The notes: generated by a model from the letters alone, not told the origin. Positions 18,732 through 27,733 are shown, counted from the stretch's first letter. The stretch: 54,474 nt of DNA from Oscillospiraceae bacterium (GCA_003343845.1 QAKK01000024.1:1-54474), one strand, 5' to 3'. Made by a program: numbers and translations.

Positions 18732-19228
18732 TGAACGTGATTTTGATCGGCATGCCGGGCAGCGGCAAGAGTACGGTCGGCGTGGTGCTGGCAAAGCTGC
18801 TCGGGCTGCATTTCTGTGATACGGATCTTGTTTTGCAGCAGCACTGCGGCAAGAAGCTCCAGGAGATCATCCGCACCGAGGGGGACGCTGCGTTCTTTCG
18901 CCATGAGGAAGAGGTGCTGGCGGCGCTGGATGTGCAGAACACGGTGATCGCCACCGGCGGCAGCGCGGTGTATTCCGACCGCGCGATGCAGCACCTGAAG
19001 GCGGGCGGCAAGTGCGTTTACCTCAAGGTGGCGGCGGACGAGATCGAGCGGCGACTCGCCAATTTCAGCGATCGCGGCGTGGTGATTGCCGACGGCATGA
19101 CGCTTGCCGACCTGTACGCCGAGCGCAAGCCGCTCTACGAAAAGTATGCGGACATCACCGTGAGCGCCGAGGGCGGCACGGTGTGGGACACCGCACGCCG
19201 CATCGCCGAAGCATTGCGCGTCCGATAA
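18731..19228 (+). CDS. aroK: Shikimate kinase
   Basis: The 165-residue protein phosphorylates shikimate to shikimate-3-phosphate in the chorismate pathway. Visible motifs are the P-loop GMPGSGKSTVG (residues 8-18), the substrate-binding Asp in FCDTD (about 32-36), the lid Arg region (FFRHEEE), and the glycine-rich ATGGSAVYS. Length is normal for a single-domain AroK. Its coupling to an AraC regulator is unusual for an aro gene, and the regulator may act elsewhere. Confidence 0.9.
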   Translation: MNVILIGMPGSGKSTVGVVLAKLLGLHFCDTDLVLQQHCGKKLQEIIRTEGDAAFFRHEEEVLAALDVQNTVIATGGSAVYSDRAMQHLKAGGKCVYLKVAADEIERRLANFSDRGVVIADGMTLADLYAERKPLYEKYADITVSAEGGTVWDTARRIAEALRVR

Positions 19229-19253
19229 GCTGCGCAATTCTTCGTTGCTCCTC

Positions 19254-19297
19254 GAAAGCGGCTAGGCGTAGGGACACTACGCCGTCGCCTTGCTTTC
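19254..19297. repeat. REP-like imperfect stem-loop in the aroK 3' region
   Basis: Nested arms: GAAAGC/GCTTTC, GGC/GCC and a 7-bp GGCGTAG/CTACGCC with a 5-base loop. It lies in about 180 bases between aroK and its terminator. No ORF is credible here. Confidence 0.4.
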
Positions 19298-19409
19298 TGC
19301 GGTACGCCTCGTCTTGCTTGCTTCTCAGACGCGCGGGAGCGGTGTGATGCAATACAGGTTTTGCCTGGGATGCCGCATTGCTGCCGGACTGCATAGTTCC
19401 AGCTTCCCA

Positions 19410-19436
19410 AAGGACGCATGCGCGTCCTTTTCCTTT
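19410..19436 (+). terminator. Terminator of araC-aroK
   Basis: A 9-bp stem (AAAGGACGC/GCGTCCTTT) with an ATGC loop is followed by a T-rich tract. Confidence 0.75.
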
Positions 19437-19486
19437 TCTCACGCATCCATCAGATTTTGCAAAACCTTTTTGCTTTCGTCATATTT

Positions 19487-19707
19487 CTGTCACATAGCTT
19501 TGGTATCCTTATAAGCGTAAAGGGAAATCCCCCGCGGCATCAACGAATGCCGCCTACAACCGCCCGCTTGCGCTGGAATCGGGCGGGAACATGCATCGCC
19601 GCTTTCCCCCTGCGGTTTTGCATGTTCGCGCAAACCAAACGATCCCATCTTTGCGGATGTTTTTCATATTTTCCTCCTAAGAAAAAAACGGCTTGCGCCG
19701 TTTTTTT
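19487..19707 (+). ncRNA. Candidate structured small RNA of unknown class
   Basis: A promoter-like pair, CTGTCA (19487-19492) and TATAAG (19510-19515), has a 17-base spacer. Transcription from about 19521 would give a transcript of about 185 bases. An 8-bp closing stem pairs 19521-19528 with 19668-19675. Inside are consecutive hairpins (GCGGCAT/ATGCCGC, CGCCCG/CGGGCG, AACATGCA/TGCATGTT). A separate terminator, CGGC-TTGC-GCCG plus T7, ends at 19707. No coding frame fits. It is 6S-like in size and closed shape, but I do not recognise conserved family motifs; it could be a leader of the next gene. Confidence 0.45.
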
Positions 19708-19722
19708 CATTTTTTCTTTTTC

Positions 19723-19751
19723 TTGACTGCTCAGGACGCGTATGGTATACT
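19723..19751 (+). promoter_or_regulatory. Promoter of the lipoprotein gene
   Basis: TTGACT (19723-19728), 17-base spacer, TATACT (19746-19751). The gene has an AAAGGAG site before its ATG. Confidence 0.8.
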
Positions 19752-19779
19752 GAACTCACCAAATTAAAGGAGAAACGCC

Positions 19780-20715
19780 ATGCGAACCCGAATCATTCTG
19801 CTTGCCGCCCTGCTTTGCGCGTTTCTGCTTGTCGGCTGCGCGCAGACCCCGATCGAGACGTCCGAAGTGACAACGGAAACGACAACGGAAACAGCGCCGG
19901 ACACATCTGCATCGACGCCGCCCGCGACCGAGCCGGCGGGAATTGTTATCCACGACATCCGCGACTGGGACGCCCTGCATCTGACGGGGGACCGCAGCGA
20001 AGCGTATGCCTTTATCGGGCAATTTCTCGGCGTGAGCGCGCCGACCTTTCCCGAACTTGCAACCGTGCAGATTTCGGATTACACCATCCGATATGCGGAG
20101 AACACACTGTACTTTGACTTTACCGTGACGGCGTCGGGATTGGACACGCTGCCGCCCGGGGACTATCGGACCGAGGTCGATTGGGATTTCGGCGTGATGC
20201 TCCGGTTCCTTGAAGACGACCCGACGGTGACGGACGAGGATTTCCCGTGCGAGGACTGCCGCGGGCTGATCGGGGACTTTGTCATGTTTGAGCACCGCTG
20301 GAATTTTCCCGACTATGGCACATGGGGTACGCGCGAGCCGGAGAACTTCATCGTCTGGCACTATTCGGACGGCCTTGAAATGACGCTTGCTGATTATGCC
20401 GCGACGGCGGAGCGGGTGCTCGGCATCCCCGCAGACAGAGAGCGGCGCGAGGGCTTTGCTTATATCAACAAAGACGGTGTGGCGGTGGTGAGCGGCGGCA
20501 TGAGCGGGTTTCATGCGGCATACCGCTTTGTCGGGCACAGCGTCACGGACGGTGTGCACAGCACGACGGTGCAGTACTTTGCCGACAACTCTTACCTTAT
20601 CAAGTCGCATCTCGTGGAATACCGCATCGGCGCGGACGGCGAGCTGCTCGGCACGACGGTGCTGAACCGCTCGGCATATGAGCCGTGGGACATGATTGAA
20701 GAATGGACAGATTAA
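19780..20715 (+). CDS. Secreted lipoprotein of unknown function
   Basis: The 311-residue protein has a lipoprotein signal peptide (MRTRIILLAALLCAFLLVGC, lipobox LVGC). A Thr/Glu/Ser-rich linker of about 25 residues follows, as is usual for Gram-positive lipoproteins. The mature domain is rich in Asp, Trp and Tyr and has alternating strands (TIRYAENTLYFDFTVTASG). It resembles no enzyme I can name and shows no catalytic motif. It stands alone between its own promoter and a structured repeat. Anchoring to the outer face of the membrane is supported; the role is unknown. Confidence 0.75.
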   Translation: MRTRIILLAALLCAFLLVGCAQTPIETSEVTTETTTETAPDTSASTPPATEPAGIVIHDIRDWDALHLTGDRSEAYAFIGQFLGVSAPTFPELATVQISDYTIRYAENTLYFDFTVTASGLDTLPPGDYRTEVDWDFGVMLRFLEDDPTVTDEDFPCEDCRGLIGDFVMFEHRWNFPDYGTWGTREPENFIVWHYSDGLEMTLADYAATAERVLGIPADRERREGFAYINKDGVAVVSGGMSGFHAAYRFVGHSVTDGVHSTTVQYFADNSYLIKSHLVEYRIGADGELLGTTVLNRSAYEPWDMIEEWTD

Positions 20716-20941
20716 ATCTGAAAAAAGGGCTGTAAAAAAAGCGCAGATCGAAAAAGGGGAAAGCCAAGTCAACCCCGACTGTGACGTATCAATCCTCTGC
20801 GGTCGGAATCCCTTCGGGGATTCCCTAAAACAGGTTCAATTTCCCTTTTCCTCTCGTCGAAAGCCGTCTCTGCCGTACAAAGTACGGCGACGAAACGCCT
20901 TTCGGCGATTCTGCATCTTTTTTTCGAGCCCTTCAGACGAT
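20716..20941. repeat. MITE-like structured element
   Basis: The ends are imperfect terminal inverted repeats of about 30 bases (TCTGAA...GGGCT...AAAAAAAG...GCAGA...TCG, read inward from both sides). Inside are a second stem (20750-20762 with 20839-20851), an 8-bp hairpin with a TTCG loop (20805-20824), a 7-bp GCCGTAC/GTACGGC hairpin and CGCC-TTTC-GGCG. No gene is present. It could be a non-autonomous element or a structured 3' UTR. Confidence 0.5.
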
Positions 20942-20942
20942 G

Positions 20943-20987
20943 AACAGGAGCCTGTAAAAAACATGTTTTTTACAGGCTCCTGTTTTT
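20943..20987. terminator. Long perfect palindrome/terminator before csoR
   Basis: Bases 20943-20984 are perfectly self-complementary (21-bp arms) and are followed by TTTT. It insulates csoR from upstream transcription. Confidence 0.75.
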
Positions 20988-21001
20988 ATGCACTTTTTTG
21001 C

Positions 21002-21030
21002 TTGACAAATACCCATAGGGGGTATATAAT
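21002..21030 (+). promoter_or_regulatory. csoR-copA promoter with CsoR operator in the spacer
   Basis: TTGACA (21002-21007) and TATAAT (21025-21030) are separated by exactly 17 bases. The spacer is the CsoR-type inverted repeat ATACCCATAGGGGGTAT (21009-21025), so the repressor would cover the whole core promoter. Confidence 0.9.
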
Positions 21031-21069
21031 CGGGATGCAACGATAGAAAAGGCGAAAGGAGCACATACT

Positions 21070-21372
21070 ATGGAAACTTGCTGCTGTTGTTCGCATAAAA
21101 CGAAAAAACGATCCGCCGAGGAGATGCGGAAACTGACGCATCGGCTGAACCGTATCGAGGGGCAGGTGCGCGGCATCCGCGGCATGGTGGAAAACGACGC
21201 CTACTGCACGGACATTCTTGTGCAGGTGGCGGCGGCGACCGCTGCGCTGAACGCGTTCAGCCGTGAGCTGCTGGGCGAACACATCCGCACTTGTGTGGCG
21301 GACGATCTGCGCGCGGGGAAGGACGAGACGGTGGACGAGCTGGTGGCGACCCTGCAAAAGCTGATGAAATAG
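21070..21372 (+). CDS. csoR: Copper-sensing transcriptional repressor CsoR
   Basis: The 100-residue all-helical protein is of the CsoR/RcnR family. The copper ligands expected for CsoR are present in sequence: Cys46 (DAYCTDIL), and His71 and Cys75 (EHIRTC). The family motif RLNRIEGQVRGI is at about 25-36. The extra CCCC near the N-terminus (residues 4-7) is unusual and could add metal contacts. Apo-CsoR represses and Cu(I) releases it. It sits right after its operator and 12 bases before copA, giving a copper-inducible pair. Confidence 0.92.
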   Translation: METCCCCSHKTKKRSAEEMRKLTHRLNRIEGQVRGIRGMVENDAYCTDILVQVAAATAALNAFSRELLGEHIRTCVADDLRAGKDETVDELVATLQKLMK

Positions 21373-21384
21373 GGAGGGGTGTCT

Positions 21385-23583
21385 ATGGAACAATATAACG
21401 TTAAGGGCATGAGCTGCGCCGCGTGCAGCGCGCGCGTGGAAAAGGCGGTGCGCGCCGTGCCGGGCGTGACCGACTGCGCAGTCAGCCTGCTGACCAATTC
21501 GATGACGGTCGAGGGCGGCAGCCCTGCCGCGGTCATTTCCGCCGTCAAAAAGGCGGGTTACGGCGCGTCGCTGCGCAAGGGAAATGCGGGCGACATCACA
21601 GACGAGACGCCGTCCATGGTGCGTCGGCTGGCAGTGTCGGTCGTGCTGCTGCTCGTCCTCATGTACATTTCGATGGGGCACATGATGTGGGGCTGGCCGC
21701 TGCCTGCGCCGATCGCGGCGAGTATGGAGTGGCAGGGCGTGATCCAGGCGGTACTGACGCTTGCGATTATGATTGTCAACCGCAAGTTCTTTGTGAGCGG
21801 CGTGCGCGGCGTGCTGCACGGCGCGCCGAACATGGACACGCTGGTCGCACTCGGCGCGGGCGCGTCGTTCATCTACAGCCTGTGTATTCTCGTGCTGATG
21901 GCGCTCGGCAAGCCGCTCCAGTCGCATGACTTCTACTTTGAGTCGGCGGCGATGATCCTCACGTTGATCACGCTCGGCAAGCTGCTGGAGGCGCGCTCCA
22001 AGGGCAAGACGACCGACGCACTCCGCGCATTGATGAAGCTGTCGCCGAAGACCGCAACCGTCCTGCGGGACGGCAAAGAGGTCAAGGTGCCGATCACCGA
22101 GGTCAAGGTCGGGGATGAATTTGTCGTGCGCCCGGGCGAGAGTATTCCGGTGGACGGCGAAGTGCTGGACGGCAGCTGCGCCGTGGACGAATCCGCGCTG
22201 ACCGGCGAGAGCCTGCCCGTGGATAAGGCGGCGGGCGACCTGCTTTCGGCGGCGACCATCAACCTCTCCGGCTTTGCACATTGCCGCGCGACGCGCGTCG
22301 GCGAGGACACCACCTTCTCCAAGATCATCCGCATGGTGAGCGACGCGGCGGCGTCCAAAGCGCCGATCGCCAAGGCGGCGGACCGTGTGGCGGGCGTGTT
22401 TGTGCCCGCCGTCATGGGCATCGCGGCGGTGACGTTTGTCGTCTGGCTGCTCTGCGGTGAGACACTTGGTTTTGCGCTGGCGCGCGGCGTTACGGTGCTG
22501 GTCATCAGCTGCCCCTGCGCGCTCGGACTGGCGACGCCGGTGGCGATCATGGTCGGCAGCGGCGTGGGCGCGAAGAATAACATTCTGTTCAAGACCGCAG
22601 CCGCGCTGGAGGCGGCGGGGCGTGTGAAGATCGTCGCGCTGGACAAGACCGGCACGGTCACGGCGGGTAAGCCGTCGGTGACCGACATTCTGCCTGCCGA
22701 CGGGACGGACGCAGGCGCGCTGCTCGCAGCCGCGTTTGCCCTGGAACAAAAGAGCGAACACCCGCTTTCGCTGGCGATTTTGCGGGATGCCGAAGAAAAG
22801 GGCATCACCGCAGCGGCGGTCGATGATTTCACCGCGCTGCCCGGCAACGGTCTGCGCGGCACGCGCGGGGCGGAGACGCTCATCGGCGGCAACGCCGCCT
22901 TTGTCGGCGCGACTGCGCCGATCCCCGCCGAGATGCAGGCGGCGGCGGAGAGACTTGCCGGCGAGGGCAAAACGCCCATCTTTTTCGCCGCAGACGCAAA
23001 GCTGCTCGGCATCATCGCCGTGGCGGACACGGTCGCGCCCGGCAGCGCCGAGGCGATCGCCCGCATGAAGCATATGGGGCTGCGCGTGGTGATGCTGACC
23101 GGCGACAATGCGCGCACGGCGGCGGCTGTTGCCGCGGCAGCAGGCATCGACGAGGTGCGCGCCGACCTGAAGCCGGGCGACAAGGAGGGGCTGATCCGCG
23201 AGCTGAAAAAAGAGGGCAGGGTCGCCATGGTGGGCGACGGCATCAACGATGCACCCGCGCTGACCGCGGCTGACCTCGGCATTGCCATCGGGCGCGGCAC
23301 CGACATCGCCGCCGAGGCGGCGGAGGTCATTCTCACGGGCAGCAGCCTTGAGGATGCGGCGGCGGCGCTCCGCCTCGGGCGCGCCACGCTCCGTAACATC
23401 CACGAGAACCTGTTCTGGGCATTCATTTACAACGTGATCGGCATTCCGCTTGCCGCGGGCGTGTGGATTCCGATCACCGGCTGGATGCTCGACCCGATGT
23501 TCGGCGCAGCGGCGATGAGCCTGTCCAGCTTCTGCGTGGTCATGAACGCCCTGCGGCTGAATTTTGTGAAGTTGTATAAGTGA
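21385..23583 (+). CDS. copA: Copper-exporting P1B-type ATPase
   Basis: The 732-residue ATPase pumps Cu(I) out of the cytoplasm. It has one N-terminal heavy-metal domain (GMSCAAC, Cys11 and Cys14). The rest is the standard P1B core: TGES near 272, membrane metal site CPC (376-378), phosphorylation motif DKTGT near 420, SEHPL in the nucleotide domain, and GDGIND near 617. The ATG at 21385 is preferred over the GTG at 21379 because AGGGAGG lies 7 bases before it. It shares the copper-controlled promoter with csoR. Confidence 0.95.
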   Translation: MEQYNVKGMSCAACSARVEKAVRAVPGVTDCAVSLLTNSMTVEGGSPAAVISAVKKAGYGASLRKGNAGDITDETPSMVRRLAVSVVLLLVLMYISMGHMMWGWPLPAPIAASMEWQGVIQAVLTLAIMIVNRKFFVSGVRGVLHGAPNMDTLVALGAGASFIYSLCILVLMALGKPLQSHDFYFESAAMILTLITLGKLLEARSKGKTTDALRALMKLSPKTATVLRDGKEVKVPITEVKVGDEFVVRPGESIPVDGEVLDGSCAVDESALTGESLPVDKAAGDLLSAATINLSGFAHCRATRVGEDTTFSKIIRMVSDAAASKAPIAKAADRVAGVFVPAVMGIAAVTFVVWLLCGETLGFALARGVTVLVISCPCALGLATPVAIMVGSGVGAKNNILFKTAAALEAAGRVKIVALDKTGTVTAGKPSVTDILPADGTDAGALLAAAFALEQKSEHPLSLAILRDAEEKGITAAAVDDFTALPGNGLRGTRGAETLIGGNAAFVGATAPIPAEMQAAAERLAGEGKTPIFFAADAKLLGIIAVADTVAPGSAEAIARMKHMGLRVVMLTGDNARTAAAVAAAAGIDEVRADLKPGDKEGLIRELKKEGRVAMVGDGINDAPALTAADLGIAIGRGTDIAAEAAEVILTGSSLEDAAAALRLGRATLRNIHENLFWAFIYNVIGIPLAAGVWIPITGWMLDPMFGAAAMSLSSFCVVMNALRLNFVKLYK

Positions 23584-23692
23584 GGAAAGAGATAGAGACC
23601 GGCATTCACGAAGCATGCCGCCTTGTGTCGAAAGGCTTGGTTTGCGTGCCGCCACTACGGATTTGCATAGATTTTTCACTTTGACGCAAGAC

Positions 23693-23726
23693 AAAAAAGC
23701 AGACGGACATGTCCGTCTGCTTTTTT
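23693..23726. terminator. Bidirectional terminator between copA and ftsH
   Basis: A perfect 12-bp palindrome (AGCAGACGGACA/TGTCCGTCTGCT) is flanked by A6 and T6. It serves the convergent copA and ftsH transcripts. Confidence 0.9.
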
Positions 23727-23739
23727 GTTTCTGTTTTCA

Positions 23740-25557
23740 TCAGCCGAAGCTGTGCAGGATCTGCATGAACTCCTCGCCGGTGATGGTTTCCTTCTCGTAG
23801 AGGTGCTTGGCGAGGGCATCGAGCTTTTCGCGGTTCTCGGTGAGGATGCGGGTGGCTTTTTCGTGCTGCGCCTTCACCAGCTCGACCACGCGCGTGTCGA
23901 TCTTGGTCTGCGTCTCCGCCGAGCAGGCAAGCGCCGCGTCTCCGCCGAGGTATTCGTTTGTCACAGTCTCGAGCGCCACCATGTCAAAGTCCTCACTCAT
24001 GCCGTAGCGCATGATCATCGCGCGGGCGAGTTTGGTCGCCTGCTCGATGTCGTTGGAGGCGCCGGTGGTGACGGTTTTGCAGGCGATTTCCTCTGCCGCT
24101 CTGCCGCCGGTCAGCGTAGCGATCTTGTTTTCGATCTCCTCGCGGCTCATCAGATAGTGTTCGCCCTCTTCCACCTGCATGGTGTAGCCGAGCGCACCCG
24201 AGGTGCGCGGAATGATCGTGATCTTCTGCACGGGTGCGGAATTGGTTTGCAGTGCGGCGACCAGGGCGTGTCCGATCTCGTGATAGGAGACGATCATCTT
24301 CTCCTTGTCGGTGAGGATGGCGTTTTTCTTCTGATAGCCCGCAATGACGACCTCGATGCTTTCCTCAAGGTCCGCCTGCGTTGCCTCCGAGCGGTTGTCG
24401 CGCACGGCGCGCAGGGCAGCCTCGTTGATGATGTTGGCAAGCTCCGCGCCGGACGCGCCGGATGCCATGCGTGCGATGCGTTCAAAGTCTACATTCTGTG
24501 CGATCTTGACCTTCTTGGCGTGCACGCGCAGGATCGCCTCACGCCCCTTGAGGTCGGGCAGCTCGACCGGTACGCGGCGGTCAAAGCGACCGGGGCGCGT
24601 CAGCGCGGGGTCCAGCGTCTCGGGGCGGTTGGTTGCCGCGAGAATGATGACGCCGGTGTTGCCGCCGAAACCGTCCATCTCGGTCAGCAGCTGGTTGAGG
24701 GTCTGCTCGCGCTCGTCGTTGCCGCCGATCCTGCCGTCGCGCTTCTGCCCGATGGCATCGATCTCGTCGATGAAGACGATACAGGGGGCTTTTTCCTTCG
24801 CCTGGCTGAACAGATCGCGCACCTTGGATGCGCCCATGCCGACGAACATCTCGACAAATTCCGAGCCGGACATCGAGAAGAACGGCACGTCCGCCTCGCC
24901 TGCAACTGCCTTTGCCAGCATGGTCTTACCCGTACCGGGAGGTCCGACGAGCAGCACGCCCTTCGGCATGGAGGCGCCGATCTCTTCATATTTCTTCGGG
25001 TTGTGCAGATAGTCCACGATCTCGGCGAGGTTTTCCTTTGCCTCGTCCTCGCCCGCCACGTCGTCAAACTTGATGCCGTCGGAGGACTTGACGTAGATCT
25101 TGGCGTTGCTCTTGCCCATGTTGAACATCATGGAGGCGCCGCCGCCGCCCGCTTTGTCCATCAGCTTCTTTGCCATGAACTGCCCGAGGATCATGAAGAT
25201 CGCGATCGGCAGGATCCAGGAGAGCAGGAAGGAGAGCAGGGGAGACATCTCCTGCACGATCTCGCTTGAAAAATTTGCGCCCGATGCATACAGGCGTTCG
25301 GTTCTGCCGGGGTCGTCCATCAGCCCGGTCTGATAGACCGTGCCGTCCTTGCCCGAGAACAGAATGCGGTTGTCCTCGATCTCGACCTTGTCGATCTCCT
25401 TGTTTTCGGTCATGGTCATGAACGTGCCGTAGTCCACGACTTTGATGCGCGCCTGCTGGAGCAGTGGCGTGATAAACAGGTTCATGAGGAGCAGAACCAG
25501 CATCACGATCGAGTAGTAATAGATCAGCGGTTTTTTCGGAGTCTTGACTTCATTCAT
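23740..25557 (-). CDS. ftsH: ATP-dependent zinc metalloprotease FtsH
   Basis: The 605-residue membrane AAA+ protease degrades misfolded membrane proteins and short-lived regulators. It has two N-terminal membrane helices (about 12-32 and 110-132) with a short extracytoplasmic domain between them. The AAA domain shows Walker A GPPGTGKT near 204, Walker B IVFIDEID, and the second region of homology ending RPGRFDR. The zinc site is HEIGH near 426. ATG follows a GAGGTGAT site. Length is normal. It stands alone with its own promoter. Confidence 0.96.
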   Translation of the reverse strand: MNEVKTPKKPLIYYYSIVMLVLLLMNLFITPLLQQARIKVVDYGTFMTMTENKEIDKVEIEDNRILFSGKDGTVYQTGLMDDPGRTERLYASGANFSSEIVQEMSPLLSFLLSWILPIAIFMILGQFMAKKLMDKAGGGGASMMFNMGKSNAKIYVKSSDGIKFDDVAGEDEAKENLAEIVDYLHNPKKYEEIGASMPKGVLLVGPPGTGKTMLAKAVAGEADVPFFSMSGSEFVEMFVGMGASKVRDLFSQAKEKAPCIVFIDEIDAIGQKRDGRIGGNDEREQTLNQLLTEMDGFGGNTGVIILAATNRPETLDPALTRPGRFDRRVPVELPDLKGREAILRVHAKKVKIAQNVDFERIARMASGASGAELANIINEAALRAVRDNRSEATQADLEESIEVVIAGYQKKNAILTDKEKMIVSYHEIGHALVAALQTNSAPVQKITIIPRTSGALGYTMQVEEGEHYLMSREEIENKIATLTGGRAAEEIACKTVTTGASNDIEQATKLARAMIMRYGMSEDFDMVALETVTNEYLGGDAALACSAETQTKIDTRVVELVKAQHEKATRILTENREKLDALAKHLYEKETITGEEFMQILHSFG

Positions 25558-25601
25558 AAAATCACCTCATCTGTGCGCCGCCGCGCAGGATTCACGATAA
25601 C

Positions 25602-25629
25602 AGTATAACATGTTTTTACCGATTTGCAA
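25602..25629 (-). promoter_or_regulatory. Probable ftsH promoter
   Basis: On the minus strand: TTGCAA (25629-25624), 16-base spacer, TATACT (25607-25602). The remaining bases up to 25880 show no gene or clear riboswitch. Confidence 0.5.
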
Positions 25630-25881
25630 AGGGAAACGCGCATTTTCCCGATTTTTCGCAGGAGGACGATACAAAAGGCGGAATATGCCCCCAATCATCC
25701 CTACCGCGCAAATAGGTTTACTTTTGTGTATTTTGCTTTGGCAGGACGGAAAGGGCCGGGTTTTCAGGATTCGGTACCGCGTCCGCAAAGGCGCATTCCT
25801 ACAATAAATTTGATATAAATTTAACAGAAAGGCATTTCGACGCCGGTCTGCAAAAAATACTGTGAAAAATGTTTCTTTTAC

Positions 25882-25910
25882 TTGACAGGCGCACTGAAAA
25901 AAGGTATACT
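25882..25910 (+). promoter_or_regulatory. brnQ promoter
   Basis: TTGACA (25882-25887), 17-base spacer, TATACT (25905-25910), 33 bases before the start. Confidence 0.85.
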
Positions 25911-25943
25911 AATGGATATTCTGTAAATGGGAGTGAATGACTT

Positions 25944-27305
25944 TTGAAAACAAAACTGGCAAAGACCGAGCTCGCGCTCATCGCGAGTATGCTGTTCGGT
26001 CTGTTCTTCGGCGCAGGCAATCTGATCTTCCCGATCCGTATGGGGCAGCTTGCCGGTGCGAATATGTGGATCGCCTTTATCGGGCTTCTGATCACAGGTG
26101 TGGGTCTGCCGCTGCTCGGCGTGGCGTCCATCGGCATCAGCCGCAGTGACGGTCTGATCGAGTTGTCCGGCAAGGTGGGGCGCGGCTACAGCGTGTTCTT
26201 CACCTGCGCACTGTATCTGACGATCGGTCCTTTCTTTGCGATCCCGCGCTGCGGTGCGGTTTCCTTCACCATCGGCATGCAGAGCATGCTGGGGGAGGGT
26301 GCGTACACCAAGGGCGTGCTGGTTGTTTTCTCACTTCTGTTTTTCCTCGCGGTGCTTGTCCTCTCGCTCAACCCCGGCGAGATCCTCACCTGGGTCGGCA
26401 AGGTGCTCACGCCGCTGTTCCTGATCTTCCTCGGCGCGCTTGTCGCGGCGGCGCTCATCCATCCGATGGGCAATATTTCCGAGATGGCGGCGTCCGGCAA
26501 TTATGCAACGCAGCCGTTTGTGGCAGGCTTCCTGGAGGGCTACAATACGATGGACGCGCTGGCATCGCTGGCGTTCGGCATCGTGGTGATCACCGTCATC
26601 CGTGACCTCGGCGTGAAGGAGCCGGGGGCTGTCGCGGCGCACACCGTCAAGGCGGGCGTGTTCAGCTGCCTGTTCATGGGGCTGATCTACCTTGCCGTCG
26701 CGATGGTCGGCGCGCAGACCGGTATGCTGTATGCCGACTGCAAGGACGGCGGCGAGATCTTTGCGCGCGTTGCCGAGCATTACTTCGGCAAGCCCGGCGC
26801 GATCCTGCTTGCCATCATGGTGACGTTCGCCTGCATGAAGACGGCGGTCGGTCTGGTCACCAGCTGCTCCGAAACCTTTGTGAAGCTGTTCCCGAAGGCA
26901 TTCTCCTATCGGGTATGGGTGATCATTTTCAGCCTGACGGCATTTCTCATTGCCAACGTCGGGTTGGACGCCATCATTGCTTATGCCGTTCCCGTGCTGA
27001 TGTTCCTCTATCCGCTGGCAATCACGCTGATCCTGCTCGGGCTGTTCGGCAACCTGTTCCACCACAGCCGCGTGGTGTATGACTGCGTCACCGGCTTCAC
27101 GCTGCTTGCCGCAATCTTTGATCTGCTCGGCGCGCTGCCGAAGGGGACGATCGACCTTCTGCATGCGCAGCCGGTCATCGACTTCGCCAAGGCATACCTG
27201 CCGCTCTACGGCATCGGACTCGGCTGGATCATTCCCGCCGTTGTCGGTCTCGTGATCGGTCTTGTCGCGATGGTTATCACCGACAAGAAGAAGGCTGTTG
27301 CATAA
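25944..27305 (+). CDS. brnQ: Branched-chain amino acid transporter, BrnQ family
   Basis: The 453-residue protein has about 12 hydrophobic segments. It imports leucine, isoleucine and valine with Na+ or H+. The family start is clear (FGLFFGAGNLIFPIRMGQ), followed by GPFFAIPR and TRP/CSETF-type loop motifs. The start is TTG at 25944, with GGGAGTG upstream and a good promoter. It is a single-gene unit whose 3' end runs straight into an inverted-repeat element. Confidence 0.92.
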   Translation: MKTKLAKTELALIASMLFGLFFGAGNLIFPIRMGQLAGANMWIAFIGLLITGVGLPLLGVASIGISRSDGLIELSGKVGRGYSVFFTCALYLTIGPFFAIPRCGAVSFTIGMQSMLGEGAYTKGVLVVFSLLFFLAVLVLSLNPGEILTWVGKVLTPLFLIFLGALVAAALIHPMGNISEMAASGNYATQPFVAGFLEGYNTMDALASLAFGIVVITVIRDLGVKEPGAVAAHTVKAGVFSCLFMGLIYLAVAMVGAQTGMLYADCKDGGEIFARVAEHYFGKPGAILLAIMVTFACMKTAVGLVTSCSETFVKLFPKAFSYRVWVIIFSLTAFLIANVGLDAIIAYAVPVLMFLYPLAITLILLGLFGNLFHHSRVVYDCVTGFTLLAAIFDLLGALPKGTIDLLHAQPVIDFAKAYLPLYGIGLGWIIPAVVGLVIGLVAMVITDKKKAVA

Positions 27306-27313
27306 GTCCGTAC

Positions 27314-27591
27314 ATACCCTCGATTGACAAGGGCAGACACGGTTTTTCGGGGCTGAAACCGCACCTGACTTCGTTTTTCTCATTGGCGGGCTGATGCCCG
27401 CCTGCTTCGTCAGCCTCGTCCGGCACATTTTCCGCTCCCGAAAAACTCCCAAGGACTTTCCGGCGCGTAAAAATTGGGGGTGGCGAGGAAGAGGACGAAG
27501 GTGTGCCGATCGCCCACCGAGGACGATGACGATGTCCAACGCCAACTTTTTACCGCCGGAAAGCGTATCTGCCCTTGTCAATCGAGGGTAT
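27314..27591. repeat. MITE-like element with 24-bp perfect terminal inverted repeats
   Basis: Bases 27314-27337 are the exact reverse complement of 27568-27591, and similarity continues inward. The 278-base element has no coding frame of its own and lies 9 bases after the brnQ stop. It carries further hairpins (GGCGGGC-TGAT-GCCCGCC). It may act as a folded 3' UTR for brnQ. Confidence 0.75.
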
Positions 27592-27684
27592 TGTGTACAC
27601 ATTTAATTTAAATAAGATCCGTCGCGGATGCTGCTGCATCTGCGGCGGATTCTTTTTTTTACGAAAAAATTCACACAGCCGTCA

Positions 27685-27733
27685 TTGACTTTTGCAGTTC
27701 CGTGTGCTAATATTGGAATGTTCAAAATTGAAC
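27685..27733 (+). promoter_or_regulatory. Promoter and MarR operator
   Basis: TTGACT (27685-27690), 17-base spacer, TAATAT (27708-27713). The palindrome GTTCAAAATTGAAC (27720-27733, 6-bp arms) covers the transcription start, as expected for an autorepressing MarR regulator. Confidence 0.75.

Noticed and set aside
20986..23694. 902-residue minus-strand ORF under csoR-copA
   Set aside because: It is Arg/His-rich and lies opposite two certain genes with a clear promoter.
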